From assembly GCA_965202795.1 (NCBI GenBank), contig OZ241848.1:930001-994000 (forward strand): a stretch of DNA of 64,000 nt, read 5' to 3'. The position numbers were made by a program, and so were the translations under genes. The notes beneath the pieces were generated by a model that saw nothing but the letters and a program-made list of their open reading frames with translations, was not told where the DNA came from and did no database searches. Numbering within the stretch: position 1 is the stretch's first letter; each line of letters opens with the position of its first letter. Source of the DNA: JACOND01 sp965202795 (lineage in GTDB: Bacteria; Bdellovibrionota; Bdellovibrionia; Bdellovibrionales; UBA1609). Shown here in pieces: positions 1 through 8,864 of the stretch.

Positions 1-973
1 TGATGTTTTCCGCCTGCGCCTCGTAAGAGAGTATCAGCCGGTGCCGCATCAAAGGGAGCGCGGCGGCCTGAATGTCGCTTGCGGAGACATAGCTCCTGTT
101 TTGGAAAAAGGCCAGCGCGCGGGCGGCCTTGGGAAAGCTCACTGTGGCCCTGGGGGAGGCGCCAACCTCAATCCAGCTCTCCAGCTCCGGAAGTCCGCGG
201 CTTTTGGGATAGCGGCTGGCCAAAACCAAATCCACAATGTATTTTTTAATTTTTTCGTCAATGTAAATGGATTCAATGGCGCTTTTGATCATCAGCGCGT
301 CCTCTCTTTTCATAACGGGGCGCGGGCTTTGCCGGACTTTTTTGGCGCTGAGGTTCAGGATGTCCATCTCCTCTTTTTCGTCAGGGTATCCAAGGTTGAT
401 CTGAAACAAAAACCGGTCCCTCTGGGCTTCAGGGAGAACAAAAGTCCCCTCTTGCTCAATGGGGTTTTGGGTGGCCAGAACCAGAAAAGGCTCCGGCAGC
501 GGATAGCTTTGCCCGCCGATAGTCACCTGCTTTTCCTCCATGGCCTCAAGCAGGGCGCTCTGCGCCTTTGCCGGCGCGCGGTTGATCTCGTCGGCGAGCA
601 GAATGTTTGTAAACACAGGGCCTTTTTTTGGCGCAAACTCCTGAGTCGCCGCGTTAAAAACCATCGTGCCGATAATATCGGCGGGGAGAAGATCCGGAGT
701 GAACTGAACCCTTCGGAACTGAAGGGAAACCGCCTTGGCCACTGTGGAGACAGACAGGGTTTTCGCCAGCCCCGGAAGCCCCTCTATCAGAACATGCGAT
801 CCGGTGAAAAGCCCGGTGAGAATGCCCTGTATCATTTGATCCTGGCCCACAACCGCCTTTCTGACCTCCCTGAGCAGCCTGGAGATCAAGACCGCCCCCT
901 GCCCCCGGCGGGCCGAATCCTCTCTAAGATCTGCGCCTTCCGGCCGGGCCGGGGCGCTGCCAGCGCTGCTCAT
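1..973 (-). CDS. MoxR-family AAA+ ATPase (3' end outside the window)
   Basis: A reading frame on the minus strand stays open from an ATG at 973 to the left edge, so the C-terminus is missing. The first 324 codons give a MoxR-type AAA+ ATPase (AAA_3): Walker A as GLPGLAKT near residue 67, the segment FTPDLLPADIIGT, Walker B as LLADEINRAPAKAQ, and sensor 1 as ATQNPIEQEGT, then LPEAQRDRF. These are near-consensus for the family. MoxR proteins are cytoplasmic chaperone-like ATPases that usually act with VWA-domain partners encoded next to them, to mature or insert enzyme complexes. The partner would lie left of position 1. The first 25 residues are a low-complexity leader rich in A, P, G and R. 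The family is certain; the client is unknown. Confidence 0.93.
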   Translation of the reverse strand, partial: MSSAGSAPARPEGADLREDSARRGQGAVLISRLLREVRKAVVGQDQMIQGILTGLFTGSHVLIEGLPGLAKTLSVSTVAKAVSLQFRRVQFTPDLLPADIIGTMVFNAATQEFAPKKGPVFTNILLADEINRAPAKAQSALLEAMEEKQVTIGGQSYPLPEPFLVLATQNPIEQEGTFVLPEAQRDRFLFQINLGYPDEKEEMDILNLSAKKVRQSPRPVMKREDALMIKSAIESIYIDEKIKKYIVDLVLASRYPKSRGLPELESWIEVGASPRATVSFPKAARALAFFQNRSYVSASDIQAAALPLMRHRLILSYEAQAENI

Positions 974-1166
974 AAATGTCTCTCTCCCCGCGGGTTTTTA
1001 CAGAAGGCCCCGCAATTATCCTTCTTAACTGGAGGGTCCGGCAGGCCATCTGCTGATATCCCCCTCTCTTTGACAAAAAAACAGCTTCCTGAATTTTATC
1101 AGGAAAAGCCAGCGCTGTCAGGCATTTCAAAGGCTTTTTTATCCGGCTTGTCTGGCTTATTTTTAG

Positions 1167-1505
1167 CTATCCGGGGGGCCAGCCCATGTCTCTTCCTCCA
1201 AGAATATGAACATGAAGATGAAAAACTGTTTGGCCGCCTTTGGCGCCTGTGTTGATCACCGCGCGCCAGCCATCATTTAAATTTTGCTCTCTGGCGATTT
1301 GGGCGGCTTTCAAAAGCAAATGGCCTAAAAGGGACTGATCGCCTGACTCCGCAGCCTGCAGGGAGGCTATCTCTTTTTTGGGAATCAAAAGAATATGGAC
1401 AGGGGCCTGAGGGCTGATGTCCCTGAAGGCGAGGCACTGCTCATCCTCGTAAACAATGTCCGCGGGGATTTCCCGCCGGATGATTTTCACAAAAAGGTTA
1501 GCCAC
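1167..1505 (-). CDS. HIT-family nucleotide-binding hydrolase
   Basis: This 112-residue protein has the histidine-triad motif HLHVHILGGR close to its C-terminus and the usual HIT core (NLFVKIIRREIPADIVYEDE, then APVHILLIPKK). HIT proteins of the HINT branch hydrolyse adenosine phosphoramidates and similar nucleotide conjugates in the cytoplasm. I chose the GTG at 1505: it is preceded by GGGAGG with six bases between, and it puts methionine directly before the conserved ANLFVKI start. The ATG at 1553 would overlap the upstream gene and add a basic leader not found in the family. The gene is 26 bases downstream of the lipoprotein gene and may be cotranscribed with it. Confidence 0.9.
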   Translation of the reverse strand: MANLFVKIIRREIPADIVYEDEQCLAFRDISPQAPVHILLIPKKEIASLQAAESGDQSLLGHLLLKAAQIAREQNLNDGWRAVINTGAKGGQTVFHLHVHILGGRDMGWPPG

Positions 1506-1531
1506 AGCCCGCCTCCCGGAGATTTTGCGGC

Positions 1532-2725
1532 TCAATAGCCATGCCGGACGCAAACATTTTCATTCACTAAGCTCTTGTATCTGCAGTCCCATTCCAAATA
1601 GTTTCCGCAGTCAGAGTCTTTGACGCATATCCGGTAGCCATAGCTTCTGATTCTCTGCAGCCTCAAATTCTCCCGGCTTGATTCCAGGAGCGCTTTTTCC
1701 GCCTCCATGCGCTCCCTCTCGATCTGAAGCTTTTCCTCCCTGGCTCTTTGCTCCCGCTCCATGCGCTCTCTTTCCAAAGCCAGCATCTGCTGCCTTTGAC
1801 GCTCTCTTTTGTATTCCTGAAGCCCCTCTGTGTAGCCTTTAAAAAAGGCATTTTCTGTTTTTTTCGGGCAGATGTTTTGGTATTTTTTTCCCTCAAGCCC
1901 AAACATATACCCGCTTTTATAGACGCAAAACTCTTTGAGGCCGGCTTTATAGCCTTTTTTGTATTCCCGCTCATTCAGGCTGCCTTTGAGCTTTAGGCAG
2001 CGGCTTTCAGAAAAAGAGCTTAGCCAGCCCGCCCGGGCGGCCTCTCTGCCGCTTTCATAGAGGCATTTTGCGGCGCCTTTTTTGTAGCCGGCCATAAATT
2101 TGGCCGCCTGATTTTTAGGGCAGATGTTATTGTAAGAGCTGCCTGCAAGCCCCATGTCATAGCCTTTTTTATAGACGCAAAACTCTTTGAGGCCGGCTTT
2201 ATAGCCTTTTTTGTATTCCCGCTCATTCAGGCTGCCTTTGAGCTTCAGGCAGCGGCTTTCAGAAAAAGAGCTTGGCCGTCCGTTTAGAGCAGCTCCGCGG
2301 CCGCTTTCATAGAGGCATTTTTTATCGCCCTCCCTGTATCCGGCGAGAAACAGCTCTTCAGCGGCTTTCGGGCAGACATTCAGGTATTTTTCGCCCTTCA
2401 GGCCGGCTTCAAAGCCCTTCTCTTTGACACAAAAAGCCTTAAGCCCGCTGTCCCGGCCTTTTAGGTATTCCGCTTTGTCAAGGGGGATGCCGTATTTCGA
2501 GCATTTTTCCGCGTAAGAGTCAAAACGGCTGGCCCGGCCGGATTTGCCGCCGCGGAGGCCTTTTTGGTAAATGTTCAAAGTTTTGCAGTATTGTTTTTTT
2601 CTTATGGCCGCTGTGGAGCAGCCGGAGAGAGCTAAGCCTGCGGCAAGGAGAAGGAGGAGGGAGCCGGCCGATCCTGTCCAGCCAGTTTTTCCCCAGACGG
2701 TTTTTTGATGTTTAAAACAAGACAT
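1532..2725 (-). CDS. DUF2799-like lipoprotein with tandem repeats
   Basis: The 397-residue protein begins with a signal peptide ending in a lipobox (LALSGC, Cys near residue 36), so it should be anchored in the envelope. The mature part has three tandem units of about 75-80 residues with regular Cys, Tyr and Gly positions (KGYKAGLKEFCVYKKGY, NICPK, FMAGYKKG, CLYESGR), the pattern of DUF2799 proteins. Units two and three share a stretch of about 34 residues without a change (from SFSESRC to EFCVY), and the DNA is almost as similar, so the duplication is recent. Residues about 305-350 form a charged coiled coil (RERQRQQ, ERERMEREQ), and a short Cys-containing domain closes the protein. No function is known for the family. 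Confidence 0.8.
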   Translation of the reverse strand: MSCFKHQKTVWGKTGWTGSAGSLLLLLAAGLALSGCSTAAIRKKQYCKTLNIYQKGLRGGKSGRASRFDSYAEKCSKYGIPLDKAEYLKGRDSGLKAFCVKEKGFEAGLKGEKYLNVCPKAAEELFLAGYREGDKKCLYESGRGAALNGRPSSFSESRCLKLKGSLNEREYKKGYKAGLKEFCVYKKGYDMGLAGSSYNNICPKNQAAKFMAGYKKGAAKCLYESGREAARAGWLSSFSESRCLKLKGSLNEREYKKGYKAGLKEFCVYKSGYMFGLEGKKYQNICPKKTENAFFKGYTEGLQEYKRERQRQQMLALERERMEREQRAREEKLQIERERMEAEKALLESSRENLRLQRIRSYGYRICVKDSDCGNYLEWDCRYKSLVNENVCVRHGY

Positions 2726-2931
2726 GCCAAGCCTCTTTGCAAATCATGCATAGCGCGGGCGCGGAAAATAACGCAAGGGTTTAAAAGCCTGATTTCTCCA
2801 TTTAATGCTCCCCTCTCGCGGGCTTGTTGGGCCAGCCTTGCGCCGCTCCCTTTCCCTGCCGCTCCTATCCATAAACAGCTTTTCGGCGGGAAGTCAACAG
2901 CAAAAAAGCTCAAAAAAAGGCAAAAAAAGGC

Positions 2932-2961
2932 TTGACAGCCCGGCCCGGCCGGGATTAAGAT
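2932..2961 (+). promoter_or_regulatory. Sigma-70-type promoter for the 63-residue membrane protein gene
   Basis: TTGACA (2932-2937), an 18-base spacer, then TAAGAT (2956-2961). A strong ribosome site AAGGAGG follows at 2971-2977 and the ATG is at 2982. The same hexamer pair and spacing recurs at 31618. Confidence 0.7.
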
Positions 2962-2981
2962 AAAGGCATGAAGGAGGTTTT

Positions 2982-3173
2982 ATGATTCCAGCTGTTTTAA
3001 CCGCCGGGATTTTTCTTCTGGCCCTGCTTTCCTTTTTGCTTATGGGGTTTAACGCTCTCTTGAGCGCGAAAATCGCCCCGATAAAAGCCGATCTCAAGCG
3101 GCTGGAGGAAAGGGTGGACGGGCTGGAGAATATTCTGAAACAGGTCCTTGAGCGGCTCCCGCCTAAAGCGTAA
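2982..3173 (+). CDS. Small membrane-anchored coiled-coil protein
   Basis: This 63-residue protein has one N-terminal transmembrane helix (residues about 5-28, LTAGIFLLALLSFLLMGFNA) and a heptad-patterned charged tail (LKRLEERVDGLENILKQVLERL). A good promoter and AAGGAGG ribosome site precede it, which argues that it is a real gene despite its size. It lies 42 bases before ychF and may be cotranscribed with it. It could be a small membrane scaffold or regulator; no family was recognised. Confidence 0.7.
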   Translation: MIPAVLTAGIFLLALLSFLLMGFNALLSAKIAPIKADLKRLEERVDGLENILKQVLERLPPKA

Positions 3174-3215
3174 TTTCTGCGGGCCTTTGGCGCCGCTCCG
3201 GCATAAAATAAGCCA

Positions 3216-4325
3216 ATGGGCCTGAAGTGCGGGATTGTGGGTCTTCCCAACGCGGGAAAAAGCTCAATTTTTAACGCCCTGGTGGATTCCGCCGCCGCGG
3301 AGACGGGCAGCTACCCCTTTTGCACTATAGACGCCAACAAGGGCCGGGCGCCTGTTCCAGATGAGCGGCTGCAAAAGATCGCCCAAATCATTCAGCCCCG
3401 GCAGGCCATTCCCGCCTTTTTGGAGTTTGTGGATATTGCCGGGCTGATTAAAGGGGCCAGCCGGGGCGAGGGCCTTGGCAACAAGTTTTTGTCCCATATC
3501 CGCGGGGCGGACGCCCTTTTGCACCTGACGCGGGCTTTTGAGGGCGGGCCGGCCGCGCATGTCTATGGCGCCCCGGATCCCCTAAGAGATATTGAGATTG
3601 TCAACACAGAGCTTTTGCTCTCTGACCTGGAAATTGCGGAAAAAAGGCTTCAAAAAATCCAAAAAACAGCCCTGTCCCCAGGGGAAAAAAAGCTGAGGCG
3701 GGAGGCCGCGGCCTTAAAAAAAGCGCTGAGGGTTTTAGGCGATGGCCTGAGCATGAGGGATGCGGAATGGTCAGAGGAGGAGCTTTCCGCGCTGAAGCCA
3801 GTGAATTTTATCTCCCTCAAGCCTGTTCTCTATGCCTGCAATTTAAAGGAGGAGGACTTTGCGCAAGGCGCCGGATCAAAGGGATGGGAGATGGCTGGCC
3901 GCCTTAGGGAAAAGCTTGGAGGGGATGACCTGATTTGTGTCTCCGCGGCCCTGGAGGCTGATATGGCGGGGCTGCCGGAAAGGGAAAAAGCGGAGTTTTT
4001 AAAGCCTCTTGATTTGAAAGAGCCGGCCCTGCGCTCTGTGATCAGAAAAATGTATGAGCGGCTGGGGCTGATCTCTTTTTTCACTGCGGGGGAAAAAGAG
4101 GCCAGGGCCTGGACAGTCCGCAGAGGAGCCGCCGCGCCGGAGGCCGCGGGAAGGATCCACTCTGACTTTGAAAAGGGGTTTGTCCGGGCTGAAGTCTATG
4201 CCTGCGGGGAGCTTTTTCAGCTCAAATCGGAAAAGGCGCTGAAGGCGGCGGGGCTTCTCCGCTCCGAGGGGAAAAGCTATGCGGTTCAGGACGGCGATGT
4301 GATGCGGTTTCTTTTTTCCCCCTGA
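3216..4325 (+). CDS. ychF: Redox-regulated ATPase YchF (Obg-like)
   Basis: The 369-residue protein is the length usual for YchF. It starts with the P-loop GLPNAGKSS (about residues 8-16), followed by YPFCTIDANKG and the Walker B-like FVDIAGLIKGAS. The NKxD guanine-specificity motif is replaced by NLKEED, as expected for this ATP-preferring branch. The coiled-coil insertion follows the G domain, and the C-terminal TGS-like domain has the signature AWTVRRGAAAPEAAGRIHSD. YchF binds ribosomes and modulates translation and stress responses. The start is the ATG placed directly before GLKCGIVG; no strong ribosome site is seen. Confidence 0.96.
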   Translation: MGLKCGIVGLPNAGKSSIFNALVDSAAAETGSYPFCTIDANKGRAPVPDERLQKIAQIIQPRQAIPAFLEFVDIAGLIKGASRGEGLGNKFLSHIRGADALLHLTRAFEGGPAAHVYGAPDPLRDIEIVNTELLLSDLEIAEKRLQKIQKTALSPGEKKLRREAAALKKALRVLGDGLSMRDAEWSEEELSALKPVNFISLKPVLYACNLKEEDFAQGAGSKGWEMAGRLREKLGGDDLICVSAALEADMAGLPEREKAEFLKPLDLKEPALRSVIRKMYERLGLISFFTAGEKEARAWTVRRGAAAPEAAGRIHSDFEKGFVRAEVYACGELFQLKSEKALKAAGLLRSEGKSYAVQDGDVMRFLFSP

Positions 4326-4329
4326 GCCG

Positions 4330-4361
4330 GCGGAGCGGCCAAAGCTCCGCTCAAGTTTTTG
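4330..4361 (+). terminator. Rho-independent terminator after ychF
   Basis: A 7-bp perfect stem, GCGGAGC (4330-4336) with GCTCCGC (4344-4350), has a 7-base loop and is followed by a T run at 4356-4360. It lies between the ychF stop and nuoA, separating the two transcription units. Confidence 0.6.
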
Positions 4362-4396
4362 TGTTCAAATGGCGGGAGCTTTGATAAAACCACGGC

Positions 4397-4759
4397 ATGC
4401 TTCCGATTCTGGCCCTGTTTTTGCTGAGCGGGCTTTTTTGCGCCGCGCTGATCGGGATTTCCCATGCCTTTGGGCCAAAGCCCCCCCCCTCAGCAGCCAA
4501 AGCGGGGGCTTATGAGTGCGGGCTGGCGCCCCCGCCCGCCCCCACCTCCCGCGTCCCCGCCAAGTTCTTCCTGACCGGGATTTTATTTATCCTTTTTGAT
4601 ATTGAGATTCTTTTTCTCTACCCGCTGGCCATAGCCTACAGGGATTTTTTGGCTTCAGGGATGGGGGCGGCTGTTTTGCTGTCCGCCGGGCTTTTTTTGG
4701 CTCTTTTTGTGTATGGCCTGTGGTGGGAAATCAAGACCAAGGCCCTGGAATGGAAATAA
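4397..4759 (+). CDS. nuoA: NADH-quinone oxidoreductase subunit A
   Basis: This 120-residue protein has three predicted membrane helices and the subunit A hallmarks: YECGL after the first loop, then KFFLTGILFILFDIEILFLYPLA with its conserved acidic DIE pair in the second helix. NuoA sits where the membrane arm of respiratory complex I meets the peripheral arm, near the quinone site. It opens a seven-gene operon of membrane subunits. In most bacteria nuoB follows directly, but here the next gene is nuoH, 123 bases on. Confidence 0.95.
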   Translation: MLPILALFLLSGLFCAALIGISHAFGPKPPPSAAKAGAYECGLAPPPAPTSRVPAKFFLTGILFILFDIEILFLYPLAIAYRDFLASGMGAAVLLSAGLFLALFVYGLWWEIKTKALEWK

Positions 4760-4882
4760 AGCCCATGCCCTTTGGCGGGGGTTTTTAAGCGCGGCGCTTA
4801 TTTGCAGCAGCCTTCATGTAAAGCCTCCGGCTCTCAGCCTCTCCGCCGCTTTTTACTAAGCCGCTCCGTCAAAAAGAAAGCC

Positions 4883-6025
4883 ATGGGACAGGATCTTTTT
4901 GAAATTTTCATCAATTTCGCCAAGCTGAATGCTGTCTTTTTTTCCATGATCAGCCTGGTTCCGGTTTTGGTCTGGGCCGAGCGGCGGGTTTCCGCCCTGA
5001 TGCAAAACCGCCTGGGGCCCAATCGCGCGGGGCCTTTGGGGCTTGCGCAGATTTTGGCGGATCTTATAAAGCCTCTGATGAAAGAGGACTTTCCCGGAAG
5101 CGGGCAGCGCCGATGGCTTTTTTACCTGGCCCCTTTTTTGGCGGTGGCGCCGCCGGCCCTGGTTTTTGGCTCGCTCCCCTTTTCGGCCCCGGTCTCTGTC
5201 CCGGCTTTTGAGCTGTGGGGCTTTGCCCTCGGCCCCTATACCTTTTATGTTCAGGCCTTTCACTTGGGCGCGGGCGTGATTTTTGTATTGGGGGTCTCCT
5301 CTCTTTCCGCTTATGCCATGATGGCCGCGGGCTGGAGCTCCGCCAGCAAATACCCGCTTTTCGGGGCGCTCCGCTCCGCGGCGCAAACCATAAGCTACGA
5401 GCTGGCCCTGAGCCTCTCCCTTGCCGGCCTGCTTCTGCTGTTCAACACATTTGATTTTTTGGAGATCATCAAAGCCCAAAGCGGCCCTTTGAGCTTTTCA
5501 TTTTTTGGCCGCCAGATCTCCGCCGGCTTTCTCCCCAACTGGGGGATTTTCTATCAGCCCATAGGCGCCCTGATTTTTTTCACGGCCCTGCTGGCGGAAA
5601 GCAGCAGAATCCCCTTTGATCTGCCAGAGGCCGAAGGCGAGCTGGTGGCGGGCTACCACACGGAATACGGCGGCATCAAGCTGATTTTGTTTTATATCGG
5701 GGAGTATGCCCACATGATGGCGGCCTCCGCTCTGATGGTTATATTTTACTTTGGAGGCTTCAGCTTTTATCCTTTTTTTACAGAGGAGGGCTTAAGGGCC
5801 TCTTTAGACAGCAGCCTTTTGGCCTCCCTGGTTTTGTTTGCTGTGTTTTTGGCAAAGTTTTTTTTGTTTTTGTTTTTGTTTTTGTGGATCAGGTGGTCCC
5901 TGCCGCGGTTTCGCTATGATCAGCTGATGGATTTGGGATGGAAAACCCTGCTTCCATGGGCTTTGGGCAATACAGTCATTACCGGGCTGGCGATCTTTTT
6001 CTTTAGAGCCGCGCCGGCGGGATGA
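4883..6025 (+). CDS. nuoH: NADH-quinone oxidoreductase subunit H
   Basis: The protein (380 residues from the chosen start) has about eight membrane helices and the family signatures VWAERRVSALMQNRLGPNR (first cytoplasmic loop) and PFDLPEAEGELVAGYHTEYGG (quinone-channel loop, acid-rich). NuoH forms much of the quinone chamber and links it to the proton channels. I start at the ATG at 4883, where the sequence becomes membrane-like. The frame is open from 4772, but that extra stretch is basic and Cys-containing, unlike NuoH. No nuoB, C, D, E, F or G lies between nuoA and nuoH. Confidence 0.94.
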   Translation: MGQDLFEIFINFAKLNAVFFSMISLVPVLVWAERRVSALMQNRLGPNRAGPLGLAQILADLIKPLMKEDFPGSGQRRWLFYLAPFLAVAPPALVFGSLPFSAPVSVPAFELWGFALGPYTFYVQAFHLGAGVIFVLGVSSLSAYAMMAAGWSSASKYPLFGALRSAAQTISYELALSLSLAGLLLLFNTFDFLEIIKAQSGPLSFSFFGRQISAGFLPNWGIFYQPIGALIFFTALLAESSRIPFDLPEAEGELVAGYHTEYGGIKLILFYIGEYAHMMAASALMVIFYFGGFSFYPFFTEEGLRASLDSSLLASLVLFAVFLAKFFLFLFLFLWIRWSLPRFRYDQLMDLGWKTLLPWALGNTVITGLAIFFFRAAPAG

Positions 6026-6091
6026 GGGGCGGCCCGGCTGTAAAAAAAACAGCCGCGGGGCTGGCCATTTAAACAGAAGCTGGAGATTTTG

Positions 6092-6592
6092 ATGGATAAT
6101 TTTCTGCTGTATGCGCTTTCCGCGGTTTTGCTGGCCGCCGCCTTTGGAACTGCTGCCAGCCGGAATCCCATTTACGGCGCGCTTTCGCTGGCCTCCGCCA
6201 TGGTGACTCTGGCCGGGATATTTTTTCTTCTCGGCGCGCCCTTTCTGGCCGGCGTTCAGCTCATTATCTATGCCGGAGCGGTGATTGTCCTGTTTGTGAT
6301 GGTTTTAATGCTTTTTGATTTTCAGATCCGGGGCGGCTCTCAGAAAAAGCCCGGGCTTCAAAACCCGGCAAAATGGGGGCTGCCGCTTTTTGTGTTTGGG
6401 CTGATCTGCGGGGTGACGGCGCTGATGGCCTTTTCCGGCCCAGGGCGGCCGGGAAATCTTGCGGTTTTTGAGGCCAAGGCGATCGCCCTTAAGCTGTTTA
6501 CAAAATATCTTTTGATTTTTGAGATTCTGGGGTTTGTTTTTTTGCTGATTGCTGTCGGAGCGGTGGCTTTGATCCGCCTTGACAGAAACTGA
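6092..6592 (+). CDS. nuoJ: NADH-quinone oxidoreductase subunit J
   Basis: This 166-residue protein has five hydrophobic helices. The NuoJ signature is clear: RNPIYGALSLASAMVTLAG, then GVQLIIYAGAVIVLFVMVLM, where the third helix carries the pi-bulge region tied to coupling. The ATG at 6092 is preceded by GGAG at 6082-6085. A TTG lies one codon before it but is less likely to be the start. In canonical operons nuoI lies between nuoH and nuoJ; here only 66 bases separate them and there is no ferredoxin-like gene. Confidence 0.94.
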   Translation: MDNFLLYALSAVLLAAAFGTAASRNPIYGALSLASAMVTLAGIFFLLGAPFLAGVQLIIYAGAVIVLFVMVLMLFDFQIRGGSQKKPGLQNPAKWGLPLFVFGLICGVTALMAFSGPGRPGNLAVFEAKAIALKLFTKYLLIFEILGFVFLLIAVGAVALIRLDRN

Positions 6593-6614
6593 CAAAAAAA
6601 GCGGAGGGCGCAAA

Positions 6615-6935
6615 GTGCCGGAGCCTGCGTTTGAGATGTTTTTTCCTGTTTTTCTCTCCGCCGCGCTGTTTTGCGCCGGCATGGCCGGGGTTTTGCTGCG
6701 CAGAAATATTCTGGTGATTTTAATGAGCCTGGAGCTGATGCTGAACGCCGTGAGCCTGAACTTTGTGGCCTTTTCCCGGATTTACGGCTATGAAGACGGC
6801 CCGCTGATTGTGATTTTTATCATAAGCCTCGCCGCGGCGGAGGCCGGGGTGGGCCTGGCTCTGGCTGTGAGAGTTTACAGAATATTTAAAACCCTGAGCG
6901 CGGACTCGCTGAACCGGCTGCGGGACAAAACATGA
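6615..6935 (+). CDS. nuoK: NADH-quinone oxidoreductase subunit K
   Basis: Three membrane helices make up this MrpC-like subunit of about 106 residues. The second helix holds the conserved glutamate (LMSLELMLNAVSLNFVAF) and the third helix holds another (IISLAAAEAGVGLALAV); both lie on the proton path. The GTG at 6615 has GGAGGG six bases before it and is the best-supported start. An ATG at 6636 would give a length closer to the 100 residues typical of NuoK, and a TTG at 6579 overlaps nuoJ. The stop codon overlaps the nuoL start in an ATGA arrangement, which indicates coupled translation. Confidence 0.93.
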   Translation: MPEPAFEMFFPVFLSAALFCAGMAGVLLRRNILVILMSLELMLNAVSLNFVAFSRIYGYEDGPLIVIFIISLAAAEAGVGLALAVRVYRIFKTLSADSLNRLRDKT

Positions 6936-8860
6936 CGGCCCTGATTCTTTTTGCTCCTTTTGCCGGATTTTTGATCAGCGGCATCCTCTGCCTGGCCCGC
7001 GCCGGCGGCGGGCTTTCGCCCCGATCTTCAGACAGGCTGGCCTTTAAAATTTCCGGCGGCGCGGCCTCTGCCGCCTGCCTGATCTCCTTTTTTGCCGCTG
7101 CGGCGGCGTTTGCGGGGCATCTCGCCGGCCGGCCGGCGGAGGGCCTTGCGCTTTTCCCCTGGATTTCCGCCGGAGATCTTTCCCTTTCGCTTTCTTTTTC
7201 CCTGGACCCCCTCAGCCTGATTATGGCGCTTTTGATAACAGGCGCCGGATCCCTTATTCATATTTACAGCCTGTCCTATATGGCCGGCGCCAAAGGCGCT
7301 GTCCGCTATTTCGCCTATTTAAATCTTTTTGTGTTTATGATGCTGGTTTTGGTTTTGGCCGGCAGCCTGCCGGTTTTGTTTGCCGGCTGGGAGGGCGTGG
7401 GGCTTTGCTCCTATCTGCTGATCGGCTTTTGGTTTGAGGATTCCAAAAAAGCCGGAGCGGGCATGACGGCTTTTCTGGTCAACAGAATAGGGGACGCATG
7501 CTTTCTTTTGGGCATGTTTGTTTTGTTTTTTCATGCGGGAAGCCTGGATATTCTGGAAATCAACAGCTTTGCCGCCGGACACCCGGAGCTTGCCGAAGGC
7601 GGGCTGTTTTCGCCTCTTTCGCTGGCCGGGCTGCTGCTGTTTCTCGGCGCGGCGGGAAAATCAGCGCAGATCCCGCTTTATTTCTGGCTTCCAGAGGCTA
7701 TGGCCGGCCCGACTCCGGTTTCCGCTTTGATTCATGCGGCCACAATGGTGACCGCCGGGGTTTATATGATGGTCAGGCTTTCCGGCCTCTACAATTTGCT
7801 CCCGGAGCTTTTGTCCCTTGCCGGCTGGATTGGGGCATGGACCGCTTTGGGCGCGGCGCTTCTGGCCTCCCGCCAGTGGGATCTGAAAAAAGTCCTGGCG
7901 TATTCAACAGTCTCGCAGCTGGCTTATATGTTTATGGCGCTTTCCGCGGGGGCTTTTTCCGCCGGGATTTTTCATCTCCTGACTCATGGATTTTTCAAGG
8001 CGCTTTTGTTTTTGTGCGCGGGGGCTTTGATCCATGGCTTAAGCGGCGAGCAGGACATTCGGCGCATGGGGGGGCTCCGGCGGCGGCTCCCAAAAATCTT
8101 TCTTTTGTATATGGCCGGCGCGCTCGCTCTTGTGGCTCTTCCGCCTTTTGCCGGATTTTTCAGCAAGGATGAGATTTTGTGGTCGCTTTTCGCAAGCGGC
8201 CGCTATGGCCTCTGGGCCATGGCCTTTGCCGCGGCGCTTGCCACCGCCTTTTATATGGGGCGGCTGACAGCGCTTGTGTTTTTTGGAAAGGAGAGGTTTA
8301 AGGGCCCCGCCCCCCGCCGGGCGCCGGCGCTGATGTGGATTCCCATGGGCGTTTTGGCCCTGCTCTCGCTTTTTGGAGGGCTTTTGGGCTGGCCCCATCT
8401 TCTGTCGGAGATTCTTCCCGGACATTTTCCTCATTTTCTGCATGCGTTTTTGAGAGACATTTCCCCCGCGGCTTTTGAAGGCCCGCTGAAGACAGAGGCG
8501 CTGCTTATGATTCTCTCGCCCGCCGCCGCCGCCGCGGTTTTTCTCTCCGCGCTTTTTGCTTTTAAAAAGCCAGGCGCCGCGGAGTCCGGGCCGGCTTTTT
8601 GGAAGACGGCTTTGGAGCGGGAGCTTTTTGTCCGGGAGTTTTTAAAGAGGCGCTTTCTTCCCGGGTTTTTCCGCTTTTCGGAAGGCTGCTTTAAGGGCAT
8701 TGACATAGCTCTTTTGCAGGGCGGGATTTTGTTTCTCTCGCGGCAGATCTTCAGCGCGCGGCAGGGCTTTGCGCTTTGGCAGAATGGGAACTTTCAGTCT
8801 TACGGGCTTTTTTTCGCGCTTGGCGCGGCGGGGGCTTTGATCCTGATCTTTATATGGTGA
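6932..8860 (+). CDS. nuoL: NADH-quinone oxidoreductase subunit L
   Basis: The 642-residue protein is the largest antiporter-like subunit of complex I. It holds the expected helices and residues: LFAGWEGVGLCSYLLIGFW with its conserved Glu, the Lys-bearing segment LFLGAAGKSAQIPLYFWLP, GPTPVSALIHAATMVTAGVY, and the second-half HGFFKALLFLCAGALIH and LPPFAGFFSKDE. The long lateral helix and terminal anchor helix fall in the last 130 residues. It pumps protons at the distal end of the membrane arm. The start overlaps the nuoK stop by four bases; nuoM follows four bases after its stop. Confidence 0.96.
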   Translation: MTALILFAPFAGFLISGILCLARAGGGLSPRSSDRLAFKISGGAASAACLISFFAAAAAFAGHLAGRPAEGLALFPWISAGDLSLSLSFSLDPLSLIMALLITGAGSLIHIYSLSYMAGAKGAVRYFAYLNLFVFMMLVLVLAGSLPVLFAGWEGVGLCSYLLIGFWFEDSKKAGAGMTAFLVNRIGDACFLLGMFVLFFHAGSLDILEINSFAAGHPELAEGGLFSPLSLAGLLLFLGAAGKSAQIPLYFWLPEAMAGPTPVSALIHAATMVTAGVYMMVRLSGLYNLLPELLSLAGWIGAWTALGAALLASRQWDLKKVLAYSTVSQLAYMFMALSAGAFSAGIFHLLTHGFFKALLFLCAGALIHGLSGEQDIRRMGGLRRRLPKIFLLYMAGALALVALPPFAGFFSKDEILWSLFASGRYGLWAMAFAAALATAFYMGRLTALVFFGKERFKGPAPRRAPALMWIPMGVLALLSLFGGLLGWPHLLSEILPGHFPHFLHAFLRDISPAAFEGPLKTEALLMILSPAAAAAVFLSALFAFKKPGAAESGPAFWKTALERELFVREFLKRRFLPGFFRFSEGCFKGIDIALLQGGILFLSRQIFSARQGFALWQNGNFQSYGLFFALGAAGALILIFIW

Positions 8861-8864
8861 AAGC

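Noticed and set aside
41..1255. Long plus-strand open frame of 404 codons
   Set aside because: It is the opposite strand of the MoxR ATPase gene and the HIT gene; the minus-strand translation has all AAA+ motifs, the plus-strand one has none.
4856..5479. Minus-strand 207-codon frame opposite nuoH
   Set aside because: nuoH is unmistakable on the plus strand; the minus frame is a basic shadow.
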